Shown: positions 34,363 through 43,022 of the stretch, in pieces
Layout of the letters: the number at the start of each line of letters is the position of its first letter
How positions within the stretch are numbered: position 1 is the first letter of the stretch
Assembly (NCBI RefSeq): GCF_001494635.1
Contig: NZ_LOJF01000001.1
Coordinates: 620,001-684,000, forward strand
Source of the DNA: Tractidigestivibacter scatoligenes
Lineage (GTDB): Bacteria; Actinomycetota; Coriobacteriia; Coriobacteriales; Atopobiaceae
Length of the DNA: 64,000 nt
Reading direction: 5' to 3'
The notes under the pieces: model-generated
Database searches by the model: none
Told to the model about the DNA's origin: nothing
What the model saw: the letters and a program-made list of their open reading frames with translations, nothing else
Translations under genes and position numbers: made by a program

Positions 34363-36156
34363 CTATTTCTGCGCCGGCGCCGCACCCGTGTCGCTATCCA
34401 CCTCAAGCGGAATTAGCCTCACGCCCAACACGTCGACCAGGCCCTTGTCAGTAAGCCCAAGCTCGGGCACCGTGGGAAGCGAGACAAAGCTCAGCGACAT
34501 GAACGGCGCCGCCATCTGGCACCCAAGCTCTCGCGCGGCAGCGTTGAGCTCGTCCATGCGGTCCATGACCTTCTCGGCAGGCCACTCGCTCATGAGGCCG
34601 CCAATGGGCAGCTCCATGCTTCCTGTCACCTTGCCTTCGCAGACCACGCACAGCCCGCCGCAGAGGCGAGCGACCTCGTTGACCGCAATGCTCATGTCCT
34701 CATCGCTTGTGCCTACCACCACGATGTTGTGGTGGTCGTGAGACATGGAGTAGGCAAGCGCCCCGCGCGTGAGCTTGAACCCACGCACCAGGCCAAGCCC
34801 CACGTTGCCATTTTTACCGTAGCGCTCGACGATTGCCATTTTGAGGATGTCGCGAGAAGTGCTGGGAAGAATCTCGCCGCCCTTGGCCTCTAGTTCTTCC
34901 ACCGCATCGTTATTGATGATTTGGTCCGGGATGAGGTCTATGACGTGGCAGCGCACTGTGCCGTTGGGCGCGTGCGTGCGGATGCGGAAGCTCTCTGGCG
35001 TGATGGGGCGCTTAAGCTGCACCGTGTGCTTGATCCACTCGGGATACGGTCCCACGGGGCACTCTCTGGTAAGCGAGCCGTTCTCTGCCACGACCTTGCC
35101 CTCAAAGATTACCGTGGTGGGCCGCACGTCCCTCCAGTCGTCCACTAGGATGATATCTGCCAGGCGCCCCGGCGTGATGCTTCCTATCTCGTCCTCAAGG
35201 CGGAAGTGGCGCGCGGCGTTTACGGTTGCCATCTGGATGGCACGCATGGGGTCAAGCCCCAGTTCGATGGCCCGGGTGACGTTGTAGTTGATGTGACCCT
35301 CCACCTGTATGTCGCGTGCGTGCTTGTCGTCCGTACAGAACATGATGTTATCTGTTGTCAGGCGTCGGTCGAGAATGCCCCTTACCAGCGCATCGACGTT
35401 TCTCTCGCTGCTTCCTTCGCGGATGAAGACGCACATTCCCACCTTGAGGCGCTGCTCCATCTCTTCGGCGTTTACGCACTCGTGGTCGTCGGAGATGCCG
35501 GCCGAGGCATAGACGTTGAGCTCCTGCCCCAGGCGCCCGATGGCGTGGCCGTTCACGATCTTTCTGCGCGCGAGCGTGTCGGCGACCTTGTGGAGGTACT
35601 CGTCCTTCACGAAGAGGATCTTCGAGGGGTCGAGCTCGCCCAGGCTCACGCTCTCGTCCCAGCCCATGATGTCCGCGACCTCGCTGGCGTCGAGAACGGC
35701 GCCTGTGGTTTCGAGCCCCGGTGCCGTGGGGACGCGCGAGGACACCTCGATGAGCATGCGGTAGGGGAGCCGGCTGATGGACTCGAGCATGGTGCGCAGG
35801 CCGTCCTTGCCGGCAACGTTGGCAATCTCCATGAGGTCGGCGCAGAGCGTGGTGGTACCCTGCGGCACAACGACACTGGCCAGCGCCTCGGGCGAGAGCA
35901 TCGTGGACTCAAAGTGCATGTGGGCGTCGATGAGGCCAGGCAGGGCGTACTGGCCGTGACAGTCGATGACCTCACGCGCCTCCAGATGCGCCTCGGGGTC
36001 TATCGAGACGATTCTGCCGTTGGCTATGTAGATGTTCGTTGGGTACACCGAGCCGGAGAAGACGTTGACGAGACGGACGTTAGCAAGCTTGGTGTCGCAG
36101 GGACGTCGGCTAAGCCCTGCCTCGATGGTCGCCTTGATTTCATCGAATGTCCTCAT
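34363..36156 (-). CDS. ade: Adenine deaminase
   Basis: A 597-residue amidohydrolase converting adenine to hypoxanthine. GLIDAHMHFEST places metal ligands H79 and H81, and later segments (CTDDKHARDIQVEGHINYNVTRAIELGLDP, and SMSHDHHNIVVVGTSDEDM) are typical of Ade. The start MRTFDEIKATIEAGL matches family N-termini. ATG 36249 would precede the likely transcript start. The last codons (GAAPAQK) resemble sequence of the 105-bp repeat. It is controlled by a promoter with a 12-bp element shared with the BMP lipoprotein gene. Confidence 0.95.
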   Translation of the reverse strand: MRTFDEIKATIEAGLSRRPCDTKLANVRLVNVFSGSVYPTNIYIANGRIVSIDPEAHLEAREVIDCHGQYALPGLIDAHMHFESTMLSPEALASVVVPQGTTTLCADLMEIANVAGKDGLRTMLESISRLPYRMLIEVSSRVPTAPGLETTGAVLDASEVADIMGWDESVSLGELDPSKILFVKDEYLHKVADTLARRKIVNGHAIGRLGQELNVYASAGISDDHECVNAEEMEQRLKVGMCVFIREGSSERNVDALVRGILDRRLTTDNIMFCTDDKHARDIQVEGHINYNVTRAIELGLDPMRAIQMATVNAARHFRLEDEIGSITPGRLADIILVDDWRDVRPTTVIFEGKVVAENGSLTRECPVGPYPEWIKHTVQLKRPITPESFRIRTHAPNGTVRCHVIDLIPDQIINNDAVEELEAKGGEILPSTSRDILKMAIVERYGKNGNVGLGLVRGFKLTRGALAYSMSHDHHNIVVVGTSDEDMSIAVNEVARLCGGLCVVCEGKVTGSMELPIGGLMSEWPAEKVMDRMDELNAAARELGCQMAAPFMSLSFVSLPTVPELGLTDKGLVDVLGVRLIPLEVDSDTGAAPAQK

Positions 36157-36244
36157 GCTGGTGCGCCGCGGGGATGGCCCCCGGCGTCCCTCCCTTCTGC
36201 TACGGTACCTGCAAGCGTGCCTGCCGATAGAAATGAATCTTAAG

Positions 36245-36271
36245 GACATATGGTAATACCTATAATGTCAA
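36245..36271 (-). promoter_or_regulatory. ade promoter with embedded operator TAGGTATTACCA
   Basis: On the minus strand TTGACA (36271-36266) is followed after 15 bp by TATGTC. The near-palindrome TAGGTATTACCA (36262-36251) fills the spacer. The identical 12-mer lies at 37191-37202 on the other side of the GntR gene. This looks like the binding site of that regulator. Confidence 0.65.
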
Positions 36272-36338
36272 TGTGAAGGATACCTCGGCGAAGGGAAGAT
36301 TCATAGGCGGCGACGGTTTGTGCGCAGCACGTTGGCTT

Positions 36339-37082
36339 CTAACACACGTCCTTAACGCGGAGAAGCTCAAACTTTACGATGCTCGTGTCGTAGATTTCGG
36401 TGTCCACCATCACGGGTACGTTGTCACGGTTGTAGTTGATGCCATTGAAAGCGAGCGCCGTCTCGCAGCACAGCTGCGCACCCGCCTTGGCAAGCTGGCA
36501 GGCCCTGAGGTGCGTGATGGACTCAATCTCGATCTTGTCTCGCACAATGGCGAGGCCCGCCTCATCCCTCAGATAGTCGAATATGGGATGGCCCGACAGA
36601 TACTCTGCGGTTGGGAGATTCTCGACAAGGGTCGTGGGGAACCTGTCCACGCTGATAATTGCTGGCGTGCCGTCTGCGCAGTAGAGTTTCTCGACGGAGC
36701 AGAGCTCGGTGCCTGGCGCAATACCAAGGCGCTTCACCTCGTCTTGTGTTGCAGGCCTGGTGGAAATGTCCATGACCGCGGTGGTCGCCTGATGCCCGCT
36801 CCCGGCGATGAGCTTGGTAAACTCCTCGCCGGGAACGAGGTTAATCTTGATGCTGGCAGAGGCAGGATTGATGAAGGTACCACGGCCCTGCTCCCTGAGT
36901 ACAAGACCTTCTCGCTCGAGCTCCCCAAGCGCGCGACGGATGGTAATCCTGCTCACGCCAAAGAGCTTTGCAAGGTCGTTCTCGGGCGGAAGCTTTGTCT
37001 GCCCCTTGCGATACAGGGACATGACATAGGTGGTGAGCTGCTGCTTTGCGGTTCCGCTGAGGTTTGTCCGAACGAGTTCCAC
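36339..37082 (-). CDS. GntR/HutC family regulator with UTRA domain
   Basis: A 247-residue transcription factor. A winged helix at about residues 10-75 (LPPENDLAKLFGVSRITIRRALGELEREGLV) is followed by a UTRA ligand-binding domain (about 95-235). GTG 37082 follows GGAGGCGGGC. It sits between ade and the BMP lipoprotein gene and very likely controls both through TAGGTATTACCA sites. The ligand may be a purine, nucleoside or phosphorylated sugar. Confidence 0.9.
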   Translation of the reverse strand: MELVRTNLSGTAKQQLTTYVMSLYRKGQTKLPPENDLAKLFGVSRITIRRALGELEREGLVLREQGRGTFINPASASIKINLVPGEEFTKLIAGSGHQATTAVMDISTRPATQDEVKRLGIAPGTELCSVEKLYCADGTPAIISVDRFPTTLVENLPTAEYLSGHPIFDYLRDEAGLAIVRDKIEIESITHLRACQLAKAGAQLCCETALAFNGINYNRDNVPVMVDTEIYDTSIVKFELLRVKDVC

Positions 37083-37190
37083 GCCCGCCTCCGCACTCCT
37101 GGCCTTCTGTTGGGTAAAGACGCATGATTATCTACCCTTGTATCAAGGAGATGAACGGGCGAAGGGCAATTCTCGATAGATACCGTCCGC

Positions 37191-37266
37191 TAGGTATTAC
37201 CAATCTTTTACCGAATTTAACCAGAGTATTTCTCGACACATACAGCTTTTAAAAAAGATAATACCT
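37191..37266 (+). promoter_or_regulatory. Operator and promoter of the BMP lipoprotein gene
   Basis: TAGGTATTACCA at 37191-37202 is identical to the element in the ade promoter. Downstream TCGACA (37233-37238), 18 bp and GATAAT (37257-37262) form a plausible promoter. Its -10 overlaps a half-match, GATAATACCTT. This region also precedes the gntR gene on the other strand, so autoregulation is possible. Confidence 0.6.
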
Positions 37267-37341
37267 TTTAATGCTATGTAGATGTCGTCCCATCGATAAT
37301 CGCTGCAGGCACTGTCCGCCCAAGGAGGAGAGGAACCATCC

Positions 37342-38460
37342 ATGTCGAGCATCGATCACGGTCTTCACGCGGTTACAAGGCGACAAGCGCTTAAGGGGGC
37401 GACGGGCATCCTTGGCCTGGCCGGGGTATTAGGCGTTTCTGGTTGCAGTTCTTCGTCCACGGATGGCCAGTCCAGCGGCTCATCCGATGGGGGAGACGAG
37501 AAGAGCTACAAAGTTGCCATGATTATGAGCGAAACGCTCACCGACCGCGGCTGGGGCCAAGGGCATTATGAGTCCCTGCAACGTGCCGTCGAGTCGCATC
37601 CAAATTGGACCATGCTCCAGCCACGGGAGAACACGGCAAGTGCTGATGCGGCAAATGCAGCCCAGAGCTATGTGGACCAGGATGTCGACCTCATCATTGG
37701 TGCAGGCAACGAGTTTGCCTCGGATTGGAAGGATGTTATCGAGAGCGCTGCGGACGGCAACCCCAATGTGCACTTTCTTCTTACCAACACCAATCCCATG
37801 GACGAGCTGGCGGACTATACCACGCTTGCCAACGTTGAGACCGTCCTTCCCAACTTCATACAGATTGGTGCGCTTGCGGGTGTTATTGCGGGTCTCATGA
37901 CTAACAGCAACAGCATTGGGTTCATTGCTGGCATGAAGCTGCCGTCCTCAACGGCAAAGTATGCTGCCTACCTTGCCGCCGCGCAGAAGGTCAATCCTCA
38001 GGTGACCGGCATGTACAACTTTGACGCCGGGTTTACTGATTCCGCTTTTGGGGCGAACCTCACAAATCAGTGGATCGCTTCGAACAACGTGGACGTGATG
38101 TGGGGTGACGCTTCGGGCGTAGACAACGGCGCACGACAGGCCCTTGAGCAGGCAGGCGCGGAGACGCACTTTGATATTGCGCAACCTATCGACATCGTTG
38201 GTGACAGTGAGCCTACGGTTATCGCCTCTACCGTCTTGGACTGGATGATTGCTCAAGTCCTGGATGAGGTTGAGGCCGGTACCTTTGGGAACGGCGAAGT
38301 CATCACCGCAAGCATGGACAATGGAGGCGTCTCGCTGGGAAAGTTCTCGGACAAGGTGCCCGCCGACGTACAGGAAAAGATTGAGGAGTACGAGGATCAG
38401 ATCTCTGCCGGCACGTTCCTTACCGACGATGAGGTCAGCGCCATCGAGCAGACTCTGTAG
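37342..38460 (+). CDS. BMP family substrate-binding lipoprotein
   Basis: A 372-residue lipoprotein with lipobox VSGC (C35) after a hydrophobic stretch and an RR pair (13-14). The mature domain has KVAMIMSETLTDRGWGQGHYES, IGAGNEFASDWKDV, FIAGMKLPSSTAKYAAYLAAA and NVDVMWGDASGVDNGA, the pattern of BMP/Med/PnrA nucleoside-binding proteins. With ade and the GntR gene it suggests purine nucleoside uptake. No permease or ATPase gene follows, so it must use transport components encoded elsewhere. The ribosome site is AAGGAGGAGAGG. Confidence 0.9.
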   Translation: MSSIDHGLHAVTRRQALKGATGILGLAGVLGVSGCSSSSTDGQSSGSSDGGDEKSYKVAMIMSETLTDRGWGQGHYESLQRAVESHPNWTMLQPRENTASADAANAAQSYVDQDVDLIIGAGNEFASDWKDVIESAADGNPNVHFLLTNTNPMDELADYTTLANVETVLPNFIQIGALAGVIAGLMTNSNSIGFIAGMKLPSSTAKYAAYLAAAQKVNPQVTGMYNFDAGFTDSAFGANLTNQWIASNNVDVMWGDASGVDNGARQALEQAGAETHFDIAQPIDIVGDSEPTVIASTVLDWMIAQVLDEVEAGTFGNGEVITASMDNGGVSLGKFSDKVPADVQEKIEEYEDQISAGTFLTDDEVSAIEQTL

Positions 38461-38472
38461 CTGCATAAAAGT

Positions 38473-38577
38473 ACCTTCCGGCGCCGTTTTGACGCCCGAA
38501 GGTCCGTTTTGGCAGCAAGTGCGTACAAAGTTGCGGCTCCGGCGCCAATTCTGCGCCGGAGCCGCGTTTTTCTCGCC
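38473..38577. repeat. 105-bp dispersed repeat, copy B
   Basis: Same motif order and length as copy A at 34144-34248, beginning 13 bp after the BMP gene stop. It carries a 13-bp perfect terminator hairpin. Confidence 0.88.
38533..38571 (+). terminator. Terminator inside repeat copy B
   Basis: GCGGCTCCGGCGC (38533-38545) pairs perfectly with GCGCCGGAGCCGC (38553-38565) around CAATTCT, with TTTTT at 38567-38571. It separates the convergent BMP and kup genes. Confidence 0.9.
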
Positions 38578-38615
38578 ATATGGCAATGAGACCTGCGGGT
38601 TACTTGGGCCGCACG

Positions 38616-40946
38616 CTACTTGTCGTCGCCCTGGTCCTGCTCGCCAATCTTTGCCTCGGCGGCCTTGACGGCGTACTCGAGCTCTTCTTCCTCGGAGTCC
38701 TCGTCGCCCTCATCCTCGTCGATGCGCAGCGGCTTGAAGCTCGCGGTATCGCCGCCCACCAGGGTCTTCTCGGCGTCGTTGGCGTTCTCCTCGCGCTCGT
38801 TGTGCATGGAGGCAGAGAAGATGTCCTCGTCGTCGGAGTCCTCGCTGTTCTCGGCAGGCTTTGCCTCGATCTTCTTGGGGGCCGCCGCCAGCACGGCATT
38901 GGCGTCAAGCGGAATGCGCGTGAGCTTGTGCTGGCGCTTGGCCTTGGCAAACAGCGGTACGTACTCGAAGATCACCGAGGAGTTCTCCAGGCCGTACCAG
39001 CGCATGGGCGTGCCGCACAGGCGGCGGATGAAGTACTTGGCCTCGATGGTGCGCGCGTCCGTTCCCGAGATGTCCGTCTCGGGCGAGAGGACCTTGCGAA
39101 TCAGGCAGAAGCGAAAGTCACCCACGATGCTGTGCTTGCGGTAGATCGAGTACCTGTGGTTCTGCGGTGCCAGCTGGTTGTGCTCCACCAGGTCCTCGAC
39201 AATCTGGTAGAGGTACGTGTTCACGCGCTGGTTCACGCGGAAGCCCAGGCGCAGCTGCACCTTGAACACAAAGTCAGTGTCAAAGGTGTTGACCATGTAC
39301 TCGTGGGTGTAGGGCTCGTCGGTAACCTGGACGTTGAGGAAGTAGTACGCCCTCGCGCGCTTGGGACGCTTGTCCAGGATTGAGTAGAGAATGTCGCGGT
39401 CGAGCTTGTCGAGTGACGAGTCGTTGGTGAGGAAGACCAGGTTGTCGGCAAGTAGCGGGTAGGACTCGTCGTGCGAGAGATCGAAGAGTTGGTCGAGGTA
39501 CTCGCGAACCGGCAGGTAGACGGACTGCGTGCGCTCGATGGCCGTTCCGCGGCGCCAGATGTACATCACAAGGAACAGTACGGTGGCGAGAAGCACGGTC
39601 ACGTAGCCGCCGTGGAAGAACTTTGTGAGGCTCGAGAAGAAGAACATCAGCTCGATGGCACCAAAGAAGACGAGAAACACCACTGCCGCCGCCGGCTTGC
39701 GACGAATGCGCGAGAGGTAGGTGAACAGCAGGAGCGTGGTCATGAGCATGGTGCAGGTGATGGCCAGGCCGTAGGCGGCCTCCATGTGCTCGGAGCTCTG
39801 GAAGAGCAGCACCACGCCCATGCAGCCAACCCACATGATGTTGTTGACCAGCGGGATGTAGATCTGGCCGCGCGTCTCGGAGGGGTAGTTGATCTTCATG
39901 TGGGGCATGAGGTCAAGGCGAATGGCCTCGGAGACAATGGAGTAGGAGCCCGTGATGAGGGCCTGCGATGCGATGATTGCCGCAAAGGTGGAGAGGATTA
40001 CGGCAAAGACGCGGAACTGCTCGGGCAGCATCTGGAAGAACGGGTTGAGGTCCGTGATGGCGGCAAGCTCTGCGCTGCCGTGGTTGGCGATGATCCAGGC
40101 GCCCTGGCCCAGGTAGTTAAGGATGAGGCAGAGCTTCACGAACGGCCAGGAGACGTAGATGTTGGCCTTGCCCACGTGCCCCATGTCCGAGTAGAGGGCT
40201 TCGGCGCCGGTGGTGCACAGGAAGACGTTGCCCAGCACCATGAGGCCGGCTGCGTTGAGGTTTCTATCAAAGAGGAACATGATGCCGCGCAGCGGGTTGA
40301 GCGCACGGAAGACGTTGAGGTCAAACCCCACGTTGAGAAGGCCGGTGATGCCCAGGAAGAGGAACCACACGGTCATGACCGGGCCAAACGCCTTGCCGAT
40401 TGTCGAGGTGCCCGCTTTCTGCATGGCAAAGAGGATACAGAGAATAACGAGGGTGATGCCAACGACGATGGCCTGGTTGTCTCCGATGATGCCGTAGAAG
40501 AAGTCGATGGTGCGCAGGCCCTCGATGGCGGTGGTAACGGTGACGGCGGGGGTGAGGATGCCGTCGGCGAGAAGTGCCGCGCCTCCGACCATGGCGGGGA
40601 TGATGAGCCACTTGCCGCAGCGCCTGACGAGGCTGTACAGCGCGAAGATGCCGCCCTCGTTGTGGTTGTCGGCCTTCATGGCAACCAGCACGTACTTGAC
40701 CGTGGTGATGAGCGTGATGGTCCAGATGAGCAGCGACAGTGCGCCAAGAACCACGTCCTCGCTCATGGTGGCCAGTCCGCCGTTGCCGGACATGATGGCC
40801 TTGAGGGTGTACATGGGGCTGGTGCCGATATCGCCGTAGACGACGCCCAGCGTTACAAGCACCATACCTGCTGAGAGTGGAATGCCGCCCTTCTTGATGG
40901 GCTTTCTGGCTCGCTTGGTTGGGGCCGGTGCGTTGGATGTAACCAT
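38616..40946 (-). CDS. kup: Kup-type potassium uptake protein
   Basis: A 776-residue K+/H+ symporter. About 12 membrane helices follow the N-terminal GVVYGDIGTSPMYTLK signature. ADNHNEGGIFALYSL, YSDMGHVGK and a cytosolic C-terminal domain are typical of KUP/HAK/KT. The C-terminal 110 residues form an unusually acidic tail (EDSDDEDIF, EDEGDEDSEEEELEYAV). The ATG at 40946 follows TTGGAGCGTC. The leader contains an imperfect hairpin (AGCACTC ... GAGTGCT, about 41012-41042). No c-di-AMP riboswitch was recognised. Confidence 0.95.
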   Translation of the reverse strand: MVTSNAPAPTKRARKPIKKGGIPLSAGMVLVTLGVVYGDIGTSPMYTLKAIMSGNGGLATMSEDVVLGALSLLIWTITLITTVKYVLVAMKADNHNEGGIFALYSLVRRCGKWLIIPAMVGGAALLADGILTPAVTVTTAIEGLRTIDFFYGIIGDNQAIVVGITLVILCILFAMQKAGTSTIGKAFGPVMTVWFLFLGITGLLNVGFDLNVFRALNPLRGIMFLFDRNLNAAGLMVLGNVFLCTTGAEALYSDMGHVGKANIYVSWPFVKLCLILNYLGQGAWIIANHGSAELAAITDLNPFFQMLPEQFRVFAVILSTFAAIIASQALITGSYSIVSEAIRLDLMPHMKINYPSETRGQIYIPLVNNIMWVGCMGVVLLFQSSEHMEAAYGLAITCTMLMTTLLLFTYLSRIRRKPAAAVVFLVFFGAIELMFFFSSLTKFFHGGYVTVLLATVLFLVMYIWRRGTAIERTQSVYLPVREYLDQLFDLSHDESYPLLADNLVFLTNDSSLDKLDRDILYSILDKRPKRARAYYFLNVQVTDEPYTHEYMVNTFDTDFVFKVQLRLGFRVNQRVNTYLYQIVEDLVEHNQLAPQNHRYSIYRKHSIVGDFRFCLIRKVLSPETDISGTDARTIEAKYFIRRLCGTPMRWYGLENSSVIFEYVPLFAKAKRQHKLTRIPLDANAVLAAAPKKIEAKPAENSEDSDDEDIFSASMHNEREENANDAEKTLVGGDTASFKPLRIDEDEGDEDSEEEELEYAVKAAEAKIGEQDQGDDK

Positions 40947-41190
40947 GACGCTCCAATTTCCGTGGGTTCTACCTGCGAATCCGTGGTTATTCCAAATACA
41001 AATCGTTGAATATAGCACTCTCCTTAAAGAAAGGTGAGTGCTTCACTCCTCTGACAAGTATATGCAGTTGAAGCGGGGTTTGCCTGCGGCTCCTCTCGGC
41101 GGAAATCGTGTTGTCTCGCCGGCCGCCGGCGCCCCGCCTGGGACCCCGCCGCCCCCGCCGCCCCCGCCCCGGCGCCGCCCCCGTCTGGCG

Positions 41191-41268
41191 TTCTTTATCG
41201 GTATCTGAGAATCGCACGGAATTCTACCTGCGCAAACGTCGTTGAGATTCTCAAAAACCGATAAAGAA
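41191..41268. repeat. 23-bp imperfect inverted repeat
   Basis: TTCTTTATCGGT ... TGAGAATC at 41191-41213 is mirrored by GATTCTCA ... ACCGATAAAGAA at 41246-41268, with 3 mismatches in 23 bp and a 32-bp centre. It may be the relic of a small insertion. Confidence 0.75.
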
Positions 41269-41273
41269 GGGAA

Positions 41274-41343
41274 GGGGAGCGAGAGGCGACGGCGGGGAGC
41301 GAGAGGCGACGGCGGGGAGCGAGAGGCGACGGCGGGGAGCGAG
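41274..41343. repeat. 20-bp tandem repeat, 3.5 copies
   Basis: GGGGAGCGAGAGGCGACGGC repeats exactly at 41274, 41294 and 41314, with half a copy at 41334-41343. It ends at a TAGAAT box, so copy number would change the -35 region of the S10 peptidase gene. Confidence 0.9.
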
Positions 41344-41424
41344 TAGAATAGTGCATGTTGTCGCTTTTCTCGGCTGGGTGGTCTTGTGCAACTTGGTCGA
41401 GGCTCTACAAGGGAAGGGGTTCTT

Positions 41425-42942
41425 ATGGCAGACGAGAACACGCAGGCGCCTCAGACGGCGCCCGCCCCGGAGACGTCGCGCCGCCCATACGAGGGCGTGC
41501 CCGCAAACGTGGTGAGGAGCGTGCCCAACCCGGCGAGCGCGCGCCTCTCGTGGACTGACGGCGAGAGGACCATCGACTACGTGTCCACGGCCGCCCACCT
41601 CGACGTCCGTGACGACTCGGGGCGCCTTGAGGGCAAGATGTTCTCGCTCTCCTACGTGGCGGTGGACGCGGAGGGCCAGCCCAACGCCACCCGCCCGGTG
41701 ACCTTTGCCTACAACGGCGGACCGGGCTCGGCTTCGGTGCCTATCAACTTCGGCGGCATTGGGCCCCGCCGCGTTGAGACCGACGGCACCAACCACCTGG
41801 CGGCATCCGCGCGGGTGGCCGACAACCCCCATACGCTGCTCAAGGACTCTGACCTCGTGTTTCTCGACGCCCTAGGTACCGGCTGGTCCGTGGTGGCTGA
41901 CGATTGCGACCCCGCGACGGTCTTCTCGGTCGACGGCGACGCGGACGCCTTTGCCCGTGCGATCATGGACTGGCTCGAGAAGAACCACCGCTGGTCAAGC
42001 CCCATCTACCTCTATGGTGAGTCCTACGGCACCTTTAGGAACGCCGTGCTCATGAGGCTCCTGGGCGAGAGGTCCGTCAAGCTCACCGGCGTGGTGATGC
42101 TCTCGGCCATCTGGGACTGGGTGCAGACGCTTCCCGGCGAGGACCTCTACTACCTGGGCATGATGCCCACCTACGCGGCTGCGGCGCAGTTCTTTGGCCG
42201 CACGGGCGAGGGCGTGGACCCCGACGAGTGGTTTGACCGCGCGATGGACTTTGCCGACGAGACGCTGGCACCGGCGCTTCTCCGCGGCGACCGCCTGGGC
42301 GCGGAACGCGAGTGCGACGTGGCGCGCGAGCTCTCGCAGTTCGTGGGTCTGCCCGTCGACTTCCTTGCGCGTCACCACCTGCGCGTGGAGCTCACGGAGT
42401 TTCGCCGCGAGCTGTTGCGCGACGAGGGACGCGTGTGCGGCCGCCTGGATATGCGCTTCTGCTCGGACGAGCCGTCGCCCATGCAGGCAAGCCTCGACTG
42501 GCTGGGCGGCGAGGATGCCGCTGACGACGCCGTGGAGGCCAACTGGACCAACGCCTTCCGCGCGTTCTGCGCGGACGAGCTGGGCTACCAGGGCCCCTCG
42601 GTTTACCTGGGGCAGAACTGGGAGCGCGTGGGCCACAAGTGGATTTGGCAGCACGAGGTTCCCGGTACGGGCGAGAAGGTCGGCGCGCCCAACGTGACCG
42701 GCGACGTCGCGCTTGCGCTGCGCCGCAACCCCACCATGAAGCTTGCCATCATCGGCGGTCGCTATGATGCGGCGACCACGTTCTGGAACGTGCGCCACGA
42801 CCTGAGCTGCCAGTTCCTCTCGCCCGCGCTCAAGGAGCGCGTGACTTGGCTGCGCTACGGCTGCGGCCACATGGCATACGTGGACGAGCCTACGCTGGCC
42901 GCCATGGACCGCGACATCCACGACTTCTACCAGAAGGCATGA
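41425..42942 (+). CDS. Serine carboxypeptidase-like protein (peptidase S10)
   Basis: A 505-residue alpha/beta-hydrolase with the S10 catalytic triad: S200 in GESYG, D448 in GGRYD and H482 in GCGHM. FAYNGGPGSASVPINFGGIGP is the S10 oxyanion and substrate region. There is no signal peptide, so it is cytoplasmic, unlike the vacuolar enzymes of eukaryotes. The ATG at 41425 follows AAGGGAAGGGG. It stands alone. Its stop TGA is provided by a 29-bp palindrome. Confidence 0.9.
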   Translation: MADENTQAPQTAPAPETSRRPYEGVPANVVRSVPNPASARLSWTDGERTIDYVSTAAHLDVRDDSGRLEGKMFSLSYVAVDAEGQPNATRPVTFAYNGGPGSASVPINFGGIGPRRVETDGTNHLAASARVADNPHTLLKDSDLVFLDALGTGWSVVADDCDPATVFSVDGDADAFARAIMDWLEKNHRWSSPIYLYGESYGTFRNAVLMRLLGERSVKLTGVVMLSAIWDWVQTLPGEDLYYLGMMPTYAAAAQFFGRTGEGVDPDEWFDRAMDFADETLAPALLRGDRLGAERECDVARELSQFVGLPVDFLARHHLRVELTEFRRELLRDEGRVCGRLDMRFCSDEPSPMQASLDWLGGEDAADDAVEANWTNAFRAFCADELGYQGPSVYLGQNWERVGHKWIWQHEVPGTGEKVGAPNVTGDVALALRRNPTMKLAIIGGRYDAATTFWNVRHDLSCQFLSPALKERVTWLRYGCGHMAYVDEPTLAAMDRDIHDFYQKA

Positions 42943-42968
42943 GACAGAGGGACAGTCCCTTTGTCTCA
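42940..42968. repeat. 29-bp palindrome, copy 2 (supplies a stop codon)
   Basis: TGAGACAGAGGGAC, a central A, then GTCCCTTTGTCTCA: one mismatch between arms. The first three bases are the stop codon of the S10 peptidase gene. Confidence 0.9.
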
Positions 42969-42970
42969 AT

Positions 42971-43008
42971 GAGGAGGCCGGCTCCTGCGCAAGGGGGTCG
43001 GCCTCCTC
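42971..43008. terminator. Hairpin between convergent genes
   Basis: GAGGAGGCCG (42971-42980) and CGGCCTCCTC (42999-43008) form a perfect 10-bp stem. There is no long U-tract on either strand, so termination strength is uncertain. Confidence 0.5.
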
Positions 43009-43022
43009 GCTAGGCACGGCGC

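Larger units (their letters stand above)
40947..41424. other. Divergent intergenic region rich in repeats
   Basis: This 478-bp region holds the promoters of kup and the S10 peptidase and no gene. It contains a C-rich run (41115-41185, CCGCCCCCG units), a long inverted repeat (41191-41268), a 20-bp tandem repeat (41274-41343) and a TAGAAT box directly after it (41344-41349). Confidence 0.65.

Noticed and set aside
35206-36243. 345-codon open frame antisense to ade
   Set aside because: Shadow of ade; no start signal and biased composition.
38580-40874. Plus-strand open frames opposite kup
   Set aside because: Both are shadows of kup with Gly/Glu/Asp/Val/His-rich sequence.
40947-41160. c-di-AMP (ydaO) riboswitch before kup
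   Set aside because: Such riboswitches are common before K+ transporters, but I could not find the conserved motifs on the minus strand. Only an imperfect hairpin is visible.
41274-41343. CRISPR-like array
   Set aside because: The 20-bp units are contiguous without spacers, so this is a simple tandem repeat.
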